From NCBI GenBank assembly GCA_964586775.1, contig CAZPJD010000184.1:1-64000 (forward strand): a stretch of DNA of 64,000 nt, in the 5' to 3' direction. Numbering within the stretch: position 1 is the stretch's first letter; every line of letters begins with the position of its first letter. The notes beneath the pieces were generated by a model. It had not been told where the DNA came from and did not search any database. It worked only from the letters and a program-made list of their open reading frames with translations. Positions 38,577 through 46,785 of this stretch are shown here, in pieces. The position numbers were made by a program, and so were the translations under genes. The DNA comes from JADLEX01 sp964586775 (lineage in GTDB: Bacteria > Lernaellota > Lernaellaia > JACKCT01).

Positions 38577-39839
38577 CTAATCGCGCTTGAACTTGGAGTA
38601 GTTGGGCGCGCGATATCCGACGAGGTCGTCGTGGCCCGAGTGCTCGATCATGCTGCGGATCTTGATCGGCAGGCCGAAGAGTTCGATGAACCCTTCCGCA
38701 TCGCGCTGATCGTAAACATCGGCGTGGCCGAAGGTCGCAAAGTCCTCGCGATACAGCGAATAGGGGCTTTTGCGACCGCGCACGAGCACGTTGCCTTTGT
38801 AGAGCGTGAGTCGCACCGAGCCCGTGATGTTGTGCTGCGTGGACGCGACGAAGGCGTCGAGCGCCTCGCGTAGCGGCGTGAAGTAGAGGCCGTTGTAGAC
38901 GAGTTCGGCGTACTTGGGCGCGAGCGAGTTCTTGAAGTGCATCGTCGCCGCGTCGAGCACGAGCGATTCGAGTTCGTGATGCGCGGCGTAGAGGATCGTG
39001 CCGCCGGGCGTCTCGTACACGCCGCGGCTCTTCATGCCGACGAGCCGGTTTTCGACGATGTCCACACGGCCAATGCCGTGCTTGCCACCCAGTTCGTTCA
39101 ACCGCTCGACGAGCGTGACGGGGTTCAGCTCTTCGCCGTTCATGCCCACCGGCGCGCCCGAGCGGAACTCGATCGTCATCGTCTCGCCCTCGGCGGGGGC
39201 GTCGAAGGGGCTCTTCGTGAGCTGATAGATTTTCTCCGGCGCTTCGTTCCATGGATCCTCGAGCTCGCCGCCCTCGCTCGACATGTGCCAGATGTTGCGG
39301 TCGTGGCTGTAGATCTTTTCGGCGCTCGCCGTGACGGGGATCTTGCGTTCGGCGGCGTAGCGCAACGCGTCCTCGCGGCTGCGGATATCCCACTCGCGCC
39401 ATGGCGCGATGATGCGCACGTAGGGGTTGAACGCGCGGAAGGTCAACTCGAAACGCACCTGGTCGTTGCCTTTGCCGGTGCAGCCGTGCGAGACGGCGTC
39501 CGCGCCTTCCTCCTCGACGAGGTCCATCATGCGCTTGGCGATCAGCGGCCGCGCGATCGACGTGCCGAGCAGGTAGCGCCGCTCGTACACCGCGCCCGCC
39601 TGCATCATGGGAAAGACGTAGTCGCGCAGAAATTCCTCGCGCAGGTCGCGGATGACGATGCGATCCGCGCCGGTCGCGAGCGCCTTTTCCTCCAGCCCGT
39701 CGAGTTCGAGCCCTTGGCCGATATCCGCGGCGAAGGCCACCACGCGACAGCCGTAGTTTTCCTTCAGCCACGGGATGATGATGCTCGTGTCCAGACCCCC
39801 GGAATACGCCAGAACACACGTCTTCACCGAATCACTCAT
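38577..39839 (-). CDS. argG: Argininosuccinate synthase
   Basis: A 420-residue enzyme that joins citrulline and aspartate using ATP. The ATP pyrophosphatase P-loop AYSGGLDTS is at residues 10-18, followed by family blocks VSHGCTGKGNDQVRFE and GRVDIVENRLVGMKSRG. Full length. It overlaps the end of argR by eight bases and is the last gene of the arginine operon. argH (argininosuccinate lyase), argJ/argA, argD and argF are not in the window. Confidence 0.96.
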   Translation of the reverse strand: MSDSVKTCVLAYSGGLDTSIIIPWLKENYGCRVVAFAADIGQGLELDGLEEKALATGADRIVIRDLREEFLRDYVFPMMQAGAVYERRYLLGTSIARPLIAKRMMDLVEEEGADAVSHGCTGKGNDQVRFELTFRAFNPYVRIIAPWREWDIRSREDALRYAAERKIPVTASAEKIYSHDRNIWHMSSEGGELEDPWNEAPEKIYQLTKSPFDAPAEGETMTIEFRSGAPVGMNGEELNPVTLVERLNELGGKHGIGRVDIVENRLVGMKSRGVYETPGGTILYAAHHELESLVLDAATMHFKNSLAPKYAELVYNGLYFTPLREALDAFVASTQHNITGSVRLTLYKGNVLVRGRKSPYSLYREDFATFGHADVYDQRDAEGFIELFGLPIKIRSMIEHSGHDDLVGYRAPNYSKFKRD

Positions 39840-40281
39840 CGCTCGCCTTGTCCTTTCGTGAATTCATGCCGGCAAAAAGCCGCGCCAGCACCAGATTTCG
39901 AGCCTGTCGGTCGCGGCAGGCGACGATCAGCGTGTCGTCCCCCGCGACGGTTCCCACCACCTCGTCCCAGCCCGCGCTGTCGATGCGAACGCCGAGCAGT
40001 GACGCTTGTCCCGGCGGCAGCTTCACGACCGCAATCGCGTCGGCCGGCTCCGCGGAGAGGATCTCGATCGGAAGTTCCGACAAGAAGCCGCGCTCAGAGG
40101 GAATCGCGTATCTTCCGCCGATCTTGACGAGGCCCAGGTGCGCGATGTCGCGCGAGACCGAGCTTTGCGTCGCCTCGATCCCCGCGCGCTGGAGCAGGTC
40201 GACCAGCTCCTGCTGCGTCGAAACGGCGCGTTGCGCAATGATGCGGCGGATCGCGTGTCGGCGGCGCTGGGTGGAGTTCAT
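39832..40281 (-). CDS. argR: Arginine repressor ArgR
   Basis: A 149-residue ArgR. The N-terminal winged helix has RRIIAQRAVSTQQELVDLL and the recognition segment TQSSVSRDIAHLGLVK. The C-terminal hexamerisation and arginine-binding domain has VGTVAGDDTLIVACRD. ATG 40281 overlaps the deacylase stop as ATGA. Being inside the operon it is expected to repress, it probably autoregulates: an ARG-box-like sequence lies before the first gene (44424-44446). Confidence 0.93.
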   Translation of the reverse strand: MNSTQRRRHAIRRIIAQRAVSTQQELVDLLQRAGIEATQSSVSRDIAHLGLVKIGGRYAIPSERGFLSELPIEILSAEPADAIAVVKLPPGQASLLGVRIDSAGWDEVVGTVAGDDTLIVACRDRQARNLVLARLFAGMNSRKDKASDE

Positions 40282-41342
40282 GACGACGCCCGCGTCGCGA
40301 AGTACGCTCTTGCGAGTTTCACGTAGATCTTCGCGGCCTTGCGCACCTGCGCGAGCGCGACGTGTTCGTCGGCCCGATGCGAGATGCGCGTGTCGCCCGC
40401 GCCGATCTTGACCGCGGGAATGTCGCCCAAAAACGCCCAGTCGCTCGCTCCCGCGCCCACGCTCGTCTCGCCGCCCGTCGCACGCAGCGCGAGGTCGAGC
40501 AGGCGGTGACCGGCGGGCGTGCGCACCGGCGGCCAATCGGTGCCGATCTGGCTGACGCGGCAGTGTTCGCACGCGGCCTGGATGCGCCGTTTGATCTCAT
40601 CGTGCGTGTAGGTGGGCACCGTGCGCACGTCGAGCATCGCGGTCGCTGTCGGCGGCACCACGTTGTCGGCCACACCCGCCGCGAGGCGCGTCGGCGTGAT
40701 CCGCACCGCGCCGAGGTCGGGATCGGTCTTCGGAAATTCCAGCTCGCACACGCGCGCCAGATCGCGCGCGACCAGCAGCGCCGACGAGGGCTCGCGCCCG
40801 TGCGCGGCGTGGACCTGCTCGGACATCGCGCGAAGTTCGAGCACCAGCAGGCCGCGCTGCGCGACGCCGACGTTGCACATCGTCGGTTCGCCGACCACCG
40901 CCGCGCCGATCGCGCCGAGGCGCGGAATTGCCGCGATCGCCGAGGGCACATCGCCCTCTTCGTTCGACGACAGATACAGCAGCGCGTGTCCGCGGAACTT
41001 CGGATCGACGGCGAGCTCGGCAAAGGCCGCGCACATCGCCGCCGCCGATCCCTTGGCGTCGGTCGCGCCCCGGCCGTACAGCTTACCGCCGCGCACGAGC
41101 ACTCCGTAGGGATCGACCGTCCACCCCTCGCCGGGCGGCACCGTGTCGAGGTGCGAGAGGAACAGCAGCGACGGACCATCGCGGCCGATGCGCGCGGTCA
41201 CGCCGTCCGTGCCGTTCTGCGCGCGAACGCCGAAGCCGCGCAGCCAGCCCGTCGCCACGCGCTGCACTTGCCGCGTGTCGCCGGTGACGCTCGGGCGACG
41301 CACCAGTTCAGCGAGGAGTTCGGCGGGATCGGGCGCGGCCAT
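40278..41342 (-). CDS. argE: M20 metallopeptidase, probable acetylornithine deacetylase
   Basis: A 354-residue M20 family enzyme with metal-binding motifs LFLSHLDTVPPGEGW, LYGRGATDAKGS and SSNEEGDVPS, the last carrying the catalytic glutamate, plus the final HRADEHVAL. Placement between argB and argR favours removal of the acetyl group from N-acetylornithine, but LysK- and DapE-type deacylases look alike. A dual arginine/lysine role is possible. ATG 41342 lies two bases after the argB stop; a GTG at 41348 overlapping that stop is an alternative. Confidence 0.83.
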   Translation of the reverse strand: MAAPDPAELLAELVRRPSVTGDTRQVQRVATGWLRGFGVRAQNGTDGVTARIGRDGPSLLFLSHLDTVPPGEGWTVDPYGVLVRGGKLYGRGATDAKGSAAAMCAAFAELAVDPKFRGHALLYLSSNEEGDVPSAIAAIPRLGAIGAAVVGEPTMCNVGVAQRGLLVLELRAMSEQVHAAHGREPSSALLVARDLARVCELEFPKTDPDLGAVRITPTRLAAGVADNVVPPTATAMLDVRTVPTYTHDEIKRRIQAACEHCRVSQIGTDWPPVRTPAGHRLLDLALRATGGETSVGAGASDWAFLGDIPAVKIGAGDTRISHRADEHVALAQVRKAAKIYVKLARAYFATRASS

Positions 41343-41344
41343 CG

Positions 41345-42271
41345 TCACACTTCCTGCTCGTATTGGTCGCGCTCGGGCCGTCCCACGATCATCGTTCCGC
41401 ACCCTTCGGGCGTGAACAGCTCAGTGAGCAGGCTATCCTCGGCGAGGCCGTGGATGATGTGCGTACGCTTCACGCCGCCGGTCGCGGCGCGCACGCACCC
41501 GCGCACCTTCGGACCCATGCCGCCGTCGATCGCGCCCTGCTTGGTGAGCGCGTCGATGTCGTCGGGGGTCGCAAAGGGCACCAGCGTCTTCGGGTCGGCC
41601 TTGTCGCGCAGCAGGCCGATCGTGTCGGTCAGATAGACGAGCTTTTTCGCCTCCAGCGCAACGGCGATCTCCGACGCCATCGTATCGGCGTTGACGTTGA
41701 GCACGTTGCCGTCGGCATCGGCGGCGAGACTCGCCACGACGGGGATGATCTCGGCGTCGCACAACACGCGAAGCGCCTTGGGATCGATCTGCTCGGCGCG
41801 TACGTCGCCCACGTGGCCGTAGTCGATCACGTCGGTCGAGCCGTCGTCGAGACACACCTCCATCGGCGCGCGACGCGTGGTGACGACGAGATTTGCATCG
41901 AGGCCCGAAAGTCCGACAGCCGAGACGCCGTTGGCCCGCAGGGCGGAAAGCACATTGAGGTTGAGCAATCCACCGTACACCATCTTGACGACCTCGAGCG
42001 TGGCCTCGTCGGTGATGCGTCGCCCCGCGATCATTTGCGGCTCCATGCCGAGCCGACGCTGAAAGTCGCTCGCCTGAGGCCCGCCGCCGTGAACCACGAT
42101 CACGCGGATCGAAAGCTGCTGCAAAAACGCGATCTGGTGCGCGAACGACGAGAGCGCTGCGGCGTCGCCCAGAATGCGCCCGCCGATCTTCACGACGAAG
42201 GTCTCGCCGCGATACTTGCGGATATAGGGCATGGCGGTTTTCAGCGACTCGATGAGCGTGTGCTCGACCAT
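41345..42271 (-). CDS. argB: Acetylglutamate kinase
   Basis: A 308-residue amino-acid kinase-fold enzyme, second step of arginine synthesis. Key segments: FVVKIGGRILGD, VVHGGGPQASD, LNVNADTMASEIAVAL, and QGAIDGGMGPKV. The end TPEGCGTMIV is usual. The long N-terminus with LKTAMPYIRKYRG is typical of the arginine-sensitive form. It lies 21 bases after argC. Confidence 0.93.
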   Translation of the reverse strand: MVEHTLIESLKTAMPYIRKYRGETFVVKIGGRILGDAAALSSFAHQIAFLQQLSIRVIVVHGGGPQASDFQRRLGMEPQMIAGRRITDEATLEVVKMVYGGLLNLNVLSALRANGVSAVGLSGLDANLVVTTRRAPMEVCLDDGSTDVIDYGHVGDVRAEQIDPKALRVLCDAEIIPVVASLAADADGNVLNVNADTMASEIAVALEAKKLVYLTDTIGLLRDKADPKTLVPFATPDDIDALTKQGAIDGGMGPKVRGCVRAATGGVKRTHIIHGLAEDSLLTELFTPEGCGTMIVGRPERDQYEQEV

Positions 42272-42292
42272 TTTCGTTGGATCTCCTTGTCG

Positions 42293-43321
42293 TCAGTACG
42301 GAAACACGCCTGGCGCCGAGAGCCCGGTGGACTCCGGCAGGCCGAGCGCGATATTCATGTTGTGCAGCGCCTGACCCGCCGCGCCTTTCATCAGGTTGTC
42401 GATGACGCACGTGACGAGCGCCTCGTCGCCGCGCTGCTCGATCGAGATATACGCGAAGTTGGTTCCCGCAACGGCGGCGATGTGCGGCGGCTCGGCGAGT
42501 ACGCGCACGAAGGGCTCGCCCGCGTAGCGCTCGCGATAGAGCGCGCCGACATCGCGGCCGGCCAGCGCGGGCGACGCCACATGCACCGCCGCGTGGATGC
42601 CGCGAACGAACGGGCCCGAGTGCGCGATCATCCGCACAGCGAGCGCTCGCCCGGCGACTTCGCCGACGAGTCGGTTGATTTCGGCCTCGTGCTGGTGCGC
42701 CAGCGGTTTGTAAACGAACACGTTCGACGCGCGGAACGGGTGGTGCGTCGTCGGTTTGGGCGTTTGCCCCGCGCCGCTCGATCCCGTGATGGCGAAGACC
42801 GCCGTGCGGTCGGGCAACAACCCCGCTTCGGCGAGGGGCAGGATCGCGAGCTGCGTCGCGGTCGCCATGCAGCCGGGATTCGCAATGCGCGTAGCCGATC
42901 GCAAAGCATCGCGCCGCGCCTCGGGCAGGCCGTACACAAAGCTCGCGCACAGGTCGAAACACGGATGCTCGCCGTAATGCGCGCGATAGACCGCCTCGTC
43001 CGCGAGGCGAAAATCCGCGCCCAGATCGATCACGAGTCGCGGTGCGCACGCGAGGATCGCGGGCATAACGCGCGAGCTTTCGCCGTGGCCCATCGCGAGA
43101 AAAACGACATCTGCGTTTTTCGCGGCAACCTCGGGTGCGTCATCGGTGAAGACCCGCTCGCGATCGAAGGCGAACGCGGGATGTACCTCGCCCCACGGCT
43201 TGCCGGGGTGCGTGCGCGAGACGGCGCGGATATCGCCGACCTCGGGGTGCGTGACGAGCAGGCGCAGGAGCTCGCCGCCGACGTAGCCGGCCGCGCCGAT
43301 GACGGCGACGCGCGTCGTCAC
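42293..43321 (-). CDS. argC: N-acetyl-gamma-glutamyl-phosphate reductase
   Basis: A 342-residue reductase, third step of arginine synthesis. NADP-binding VAVIGAAGYVGGELLRLL opens the chain; the catalytic Cys is in IANPGCMATAT; the phosphate-binding and dimer segments (GSSGAGQTPK; AHQHEAEI) follow. GTG 43321 overlaps the upstream gene's stop as GTGA. Confidence 0.94.
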   Translation of the reverse strand: MTTRVAVIGAAGYVGGELLRLLVTHPEVGDIRAVSRTHPGKPWGEVHPAFAFDRERVFTDDAPEVAAKNADVVFLAMGHGESSRVMPAILACAPRLVIDLGADFRLADEAVYRAHYGEHPCFDLCASFVYGLPEARRDALRSATRIANPGCMATATQLAILPLAEAGLLPDRTAVFAITGSSGAGQTPKPTTHHPFRASNVFVYKPLAHQHEAEINRLVGEVAGRALAVRMIAHSGPFVRGIHAAVHVASPALAGRDVGALYRERYAGEPFVRVLAEPPHIAAVAGTNFAYISIEQRGDEALVTCVIDNLMKGAAGQALHNMNIALGLPESTGLSAPGVFPY

Positions 43322-44382
43322 GCCGCGCCCCGCTTTTCGACGATACGCTGGTACACGACCTCGACGAGCCCCTCGGCGTCGTGACGCGCGTTGTGCGCGG
43401 GGATGCCGAGTTGCGCGGCGATGAAGTCGCGACCCACGCCGCTGTCGGTGACGGGGCCCGCCATCACGGTGATCGGCAGGTGAAATCGTTCCTTGAACAG
43501 CTGCCACGCGCCCCACGCGGCCACCTGATCGGGCGCGCAAACGACGAACGCGGTCCCGGCCGCGGCCAGTTCCGGATCGCCGAGGATGTCGGCCACGCCG
43601 TATTCGCCGAGGATGCCGTCGCCCAGTTCCGCGACGATCACGTCGGCCCCCTGCGGCGCGAGGTGGTTGAACAGGCCCTTCGCCACGTCGGTCGCCACGG
43701 CGTCGTGCGTGGTCGCCACGCCCGCGTCGTTGAATGTGACCGCCGTGAACGCGCCCGCGTCGATCATGCCAAGCGTGTCGCGACGAAGCGACACGCCCGT
43801 CAGCTTCGTCGCGGCGACGCGCAGCCCGCGCCGTGCGAGACGGCGGACGATCTCGATCGCGGCCACGGTCTTGCCCGCGTTCATGCTGGTGCCCGCGACA
43901 TAGACGACGGGTGGGATCGGCCCGAGGCGCGACGCGCCCGGGATCGCGCCGGAGCGGATGTGCGCGGGTTCGCCGACGCGGTCGCCCGCATGGGGGATGT
44001 TCTGCACCGCGCCGATGACTTCGACATCAAAGGGCGGGCCGAGCTCGGGCACCGACGCGGTGCACCGCCCGATGATGCCGCCCATGTTGAGCAGTTGCAG
44101 GGTGTCGCCCGCGCGGATCTCGGCCGGCACGTCGCCCGCATAACCTTTCAGCGCGCGGCGTCGGCCAAGAACCCCCGCGACCACGTCGCCCAAACGCACG
44201 TCGATGAGGCGCCCGGACACGTCCTCGATCTGGTTGTAAGTGACCTTGTCGGTCAGCACGCGCACCGCGAGCACGTAGCCCTCTTCGGCCACGATCCGCG
44301 GGCCGACGAGCACCTCGCGCGCGAGTTTCGCGTTGCGCGTCGAACTCGCGATGCGGTCGAGTTTCAGGCGGATGATGGTCAT
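43318..44382 (-). CDS. P-loop NTPase (DUF1611/dethiobiotin synthase-like) leading the arg operon
   Basis: A 354-residue protein. The first 150 residues are beta-rich and unrecognised (TYNQIEDVSGRLIDVRLGD). From 158 comes a SIMIBI-type P-loop fold: Walker A GTSMNAGKT at 164-172, then an ATKLTG strand and DVIVAELGDG as a Walker B-like strand. The layout resembles DUF1611 or dethiobiotin-synthase-like NTPases. It is the first gene of the arginine operon, overlapping argC by four bases, with the operon promoter 40-70 bases upstream. A link to arginine metabolism is implied only by position. Confidence 0.7.
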   Translation of the reverse strand: MTIIRLKLDRIASSTRNAKLAREVLVGPRIVAEEGYVLAVRVLTDKVTYNQIEDVSGRLIDVRLGDVVAGVLGRRRALKGYAGDVPAEIRAGDTLQLLNMGGIIGRCTASVPELGPPFDVEVIGAVQNIPHAGDRVGEPAHIRSGAIPGASRLGPIPPVVYVAGTSMNAGKTVAAIEIVRRLARRGLRVAATKLTGVSLRRDTLGMIDAGAFTAVTFNDAGVATTHDAVATDVAKGLFNHLAPQGADVIVAELGDGILGEYGVADILGDPELAAAGTAFVVCAPDQVAAWGAWQLFKERFHLPITVMAGPVTDSGVGRDFIAAQLGIPAHNARHDAEGLVEVVYQRIVEKRGAA

Positions 44383-44423
44383 GTGCCCGCGTCCCCTCCC
44401 AAACCGTCTCGAAAACCGGACCG

Positions 44424-44453
44424 TGAATAAATATGCAATCTATGCACAGTCAA
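44424..44453 (-). promoter_or_regulatory. ARG-box-like operator overlapping the arg operon promoter
   Basis: The minus strand reads TGCATATTTATTCA (44437-44424), nearly the ArgR box core TGAATWWWWATTCA, and an overlapping TGCATAGATTGCA (44446-44434). A TTGACT -35-like hexamer is at 44453-44448. The site is 42 bases ahead of the first operon gene, consistent with ArgR repression. Confidence 0.62.
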
Positions 44454-44582
44454 GGATCGCGGATCATAAGGACATATTTCGTGACGTCAAGAGGCGTTTC
44501 GAGCGGGGTCGATCCCTCGCCGGAACGTCGGCGTCCGGTCGTTTCCGTCCGGCACGCCGCGCGATCGAATCTTGCGCCGACG

Positions 44583-44641
44583 TGTGATCGTTCTCACGTG
44601 TCACACACCGGCCAACCTTGACTTTTCGCGCCCCGGTGTGA
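44583..44641 (+). promoter_or_regulatory. CRP/FNR-like site and inverted repeat at the pdh promoter
   Basis: TGTGA-TCGTTC-TCACG (44583-44598) matches the CRP half-site pattern TGTGA-N6-TCACA at nine of ten positions. Downstream, CACACCGG and CCGGTGTG form an inverted repeat that brackets TTGACT (44618-44623). No good -10 hexamer is at the expected distance, so the promoter may need an activator. Confidence 0.45.
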
Positions 44642-44706
44642 ACCATCGAGGCACACAAACAGCGTACCCCCACGGCGCCGAATTTTCTGCCGGCACGAGG
44701 TGATCC

Positions 44707-45801
44707 ATGCCGCTCAAAGAGATCGAGCGCTTCGCCATCTCTTATTTGCAGGTGCTCGACGAGCACGGAAAACTCGACACGAAGCTCGACCCGAAGATCC
44801 CGAAGGACACCCTCGTCCGACTGTATCACGCGATGGTGATGTCGCGCGAAACCGATCAGCGGATGCTCAAGCTCCAGCGGCAGGGGCGCATCGGCACCTT
44901 CCCACCCTCGACAGGTCAGGAAGCCCCGACCAGCGCGGCGGCGGCGGCGATGGGACCGAAAGATTGGTTCGTGGGTTGCTTCCGAGATCTGGGTGCCAGA
45001 TGGCTGTTTGGCGAGTCGATCGCGCGTTTCCTGCTCTATCACGCGGGCTGGGAGGAGGGGAACATCACGCCGGGTGTGGAGCGCTGCCTGCCGATGTCCG
45101 TGCCGATCGCCTCGCAGATCCCGCACGCCGTCGGCGTCGCATACGCACTGCAATATCGCGGCGAAAAGGCCGCGGTCGTGACGCACTTCGGCGACGGTGC
45201 GACATCGGAAGGTGACTTTCACGAGGCGCTGAACTTCGCGGCGGTCTGGAAGTCGCCCGTCGTCTTCATCTGCCAGAACAACCAGTGGGCGATCTCGATT
45301 CCCCGCTCGGCGCAGACCGCGTCGGCCACTATCGCGCAAAAGGCCATCGCCTATCAGATGCCCGGCATTCAGGTGGACGGCAACGACGCGCTCGCCCTGT
45401 TCCGCGCCGTGCGCGAGGCTCTGGAGCGCGCATACGCCGGCGAGGGCCCCACGCTGATCGAAGCCGTCACCTACCGCCTCATGATGCACACCACCGCCGA
45501 CGACCCGAAGAAATATCGGTCCGAGGAAGAGGTCGCGCGCTGGTGGAAGCGCGATCCCATCCCGCGTCTACGCAAATACATGGAGTCGCGCAAGGTGTGG
45601 AGTGAGAAGCAGGAGGACGCGCTGCTTGCCTCGGTGCGGGCCGACATCGATGCGGCCGTGAAGGAGTTCGAGGCCATGTCGGGCTTCAAGCCCGATCTGC
45701 CCTTCGACCATGTCTTCGGCGCACCGCACGCCGCGATCGAAAAACAGCGGGCCGAGTTCCTCTCCATCCTCCCGATGCAGGAGGACCAAGCCCATGGCTA
45801 A
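44707..45801 (+). CDS. pdhA: 2-oxoacid (pyruvate) dehydrogenase E1 alpha subunit
   Basis: A 364-residue thiamine-diphosphate enzyme subunit of the alpha2beta2 type. The TPP-binding motif runs from GDGATSEGDFHEALNF (about 161) to the NN of ICQNNQWAIS. HTTADDPKKYR is the phosphorylation-loop region. Overall layout is closest to PdhA of Gram-positive-type pyruvate dehydrogenases, but branched-chain dehydrogenase E1 alpha looks similar. It forms an operon with pdhB (8-base overlap) and pdhC. No lpd (E3) gene is present. Confidence 0.88.
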   Translation: MPLKEIERFAISYLQVLDEHGKLDTKLDPKIPKDTLVRLYHAMVMSRETDQRMLKLQRQGRIGTFPPSTGQEAPTSAAAAAMGPKDWFVGCFRDLGARWLFGESIARFLLYHAGWEEGNITPGVERCLPMSVPIASQIPHAVGVAYALQYRGEKAAVVTHFGDGATSEGDFHEALNFAAVWKSPVVFICQNNQWAISIPRSAQTASATIAQKAIAYQMPGIQVDGNDALALFRAVREALERAYAGEGPTLIEAVTYRLMMHTTADDPKKYRSEEEVARWWKRDPIPRLRKYMESRKVWSEKQEDALLASVRADIDAAVKEFEAMSGFKPDLPFDHVFGAPHAAIEKQRAEFLSILPMQEDQAHG

Positions 45802-46774
45802 GCTGACGATGGTGCAGGGCATCAACCTTGCGCTGCATCAGGAGATGGAACGCGACGCGGACGTGCTGGTCATGGGCGAGGATGTCGGCATGGACGAGGG
45901 CGTATTCCGCGTGACGGCGGGGCTGCTCGCGAAATACGGCACGAAGCGCGTCATCGACACGCCGCTGGCCGAGGGCGCGATCATCGGTACGGCGATTGGC
46001 ATGGCGCTGGCGGGGCTGCGTCCCGTGTGCGAGATGCAGTTCTCGGGATTCTCGTACCTCATGGTCGCGCAGCTCGAAGGCCACGCCTCGCGCTACCGCC
46101 AACGGACGATGGGCCGCTGGACGTGCCCGCTCGTCGTGCGCATGCCTTACGGCGCGGGGGTGCGCGCGCTGGAACACCACTCCGAGAGCCGCGAACACCT
46201 CTACTCCACGATTCCGGGGGTGAAGGTGATCCTGCCGTCGGGGCCGCGCAACGCGCGCGCGCTGCTCGCCGCAGCGATCCGCGACCCCGACCCCGTCGTC
46301 TTCATGGAGCCCAAGCGCTCGTACCGCGCGTTTCGCGAAGAGGTGCCCGACGAGCCCGAGACGATGGAGATCGGCAAGGCGCAGCTCGTGGAAGAAGGCG
46401 ACGACGTCACGGTGGTGACCTGGGGCGCGATGATGCGCCCGACGCTGGAAGGCATCGAGTTTCTTCGCAAGTCGCGCGGTCTGAAGGTCGATCTGATCGA
46501 TCTGCTGACGATGAGCCCGATGGACAGCGACACCATCGTCGCGTCGGTGAAAAAGACGGGGCGCTGCGTGGTGGTGCAGGAAGCGCCGAAGTCGGTGAGC
46601 ATCTCGTCCGAGGTCGTCGCGCGCATCAACGACGAAGCCCTGATGTATCTCGAAGCGCCGGTGAAGCGCGTGACGACGTGGGACACGTGCACGCCGTATT
46701 TCGGGCGCGAGATGAACTATCTGCCGAGCCCGCGGCGTATCGCGGCGGCGATCGAAGACACGCTGGCATTCTGA
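45794..46774 (+). CDS. pdhB: 2-oxoacid (pyruvate) dehydrogenase E1 beta subunit
   Basis: A 326-residue transketolase-like subunit with LVMGEDVGMDEGVFRVTAGL, RVIDTPLAEGAIIGTAIGMAL and the SREHLYSTIPGVKVILPS block, typical of E1 beta. ATG 45794 lies inside the end of pdhA; longer frames upstream are another reading of pdhA. It pairs with PdhA to form the active site for decarboxylation and reductive acylation of lipoamide. Confidence 0.9.
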   Translation: MAKLTMVQGINLALHQEMERDADVLVMGEDVGMDEGVFRVTAGLLAKYGTKRVIDTPLAEGAIIGTAIGMALAGLRPVCEMQFSGFSYLMVAQLEGHASRYRQRTMGRWTCPLVVRMPYGAGVRALEHHSESREHLYSTIPGVKVILPSGPRNARALLAAAIRDPDPVVFMEPKRSYRAFREEVPDEPETMEIGKAQLVEEGDDVTVVTWGAMMRPTLEGIEFLRKSRGLKVDLIDLLTMSPMDSDTIVASVKKTGRCVVVQEAPKSVSISSEVVARINDEALMYLEAPVKRVTTWDTCTPYFGREMNYLPSPRRIAAAIEDTLAF

Positions 46775-46785
46775 CGGAGACGAAC

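Larger units (their letters stand above)
44383..44706. other. 324-base gene-free divergent control region between arg and pdh operons
   Basis: No supported gene. On the left are an ARG-box-like site and a minus-strand -35 hexamer; on the right a CRP-like palindrome and a long inverted repeat flanking TTGACT on the plus strand. Each is listed separately. Confidence 0.65.

Noticed and set aside
46027..46785. Long upstream extension of the E2 frame
   Set aside because: It overlaps pdhB in another frame and is Arg-rich noise; GTG 46786 is followed by a proper lipoyl domain start.
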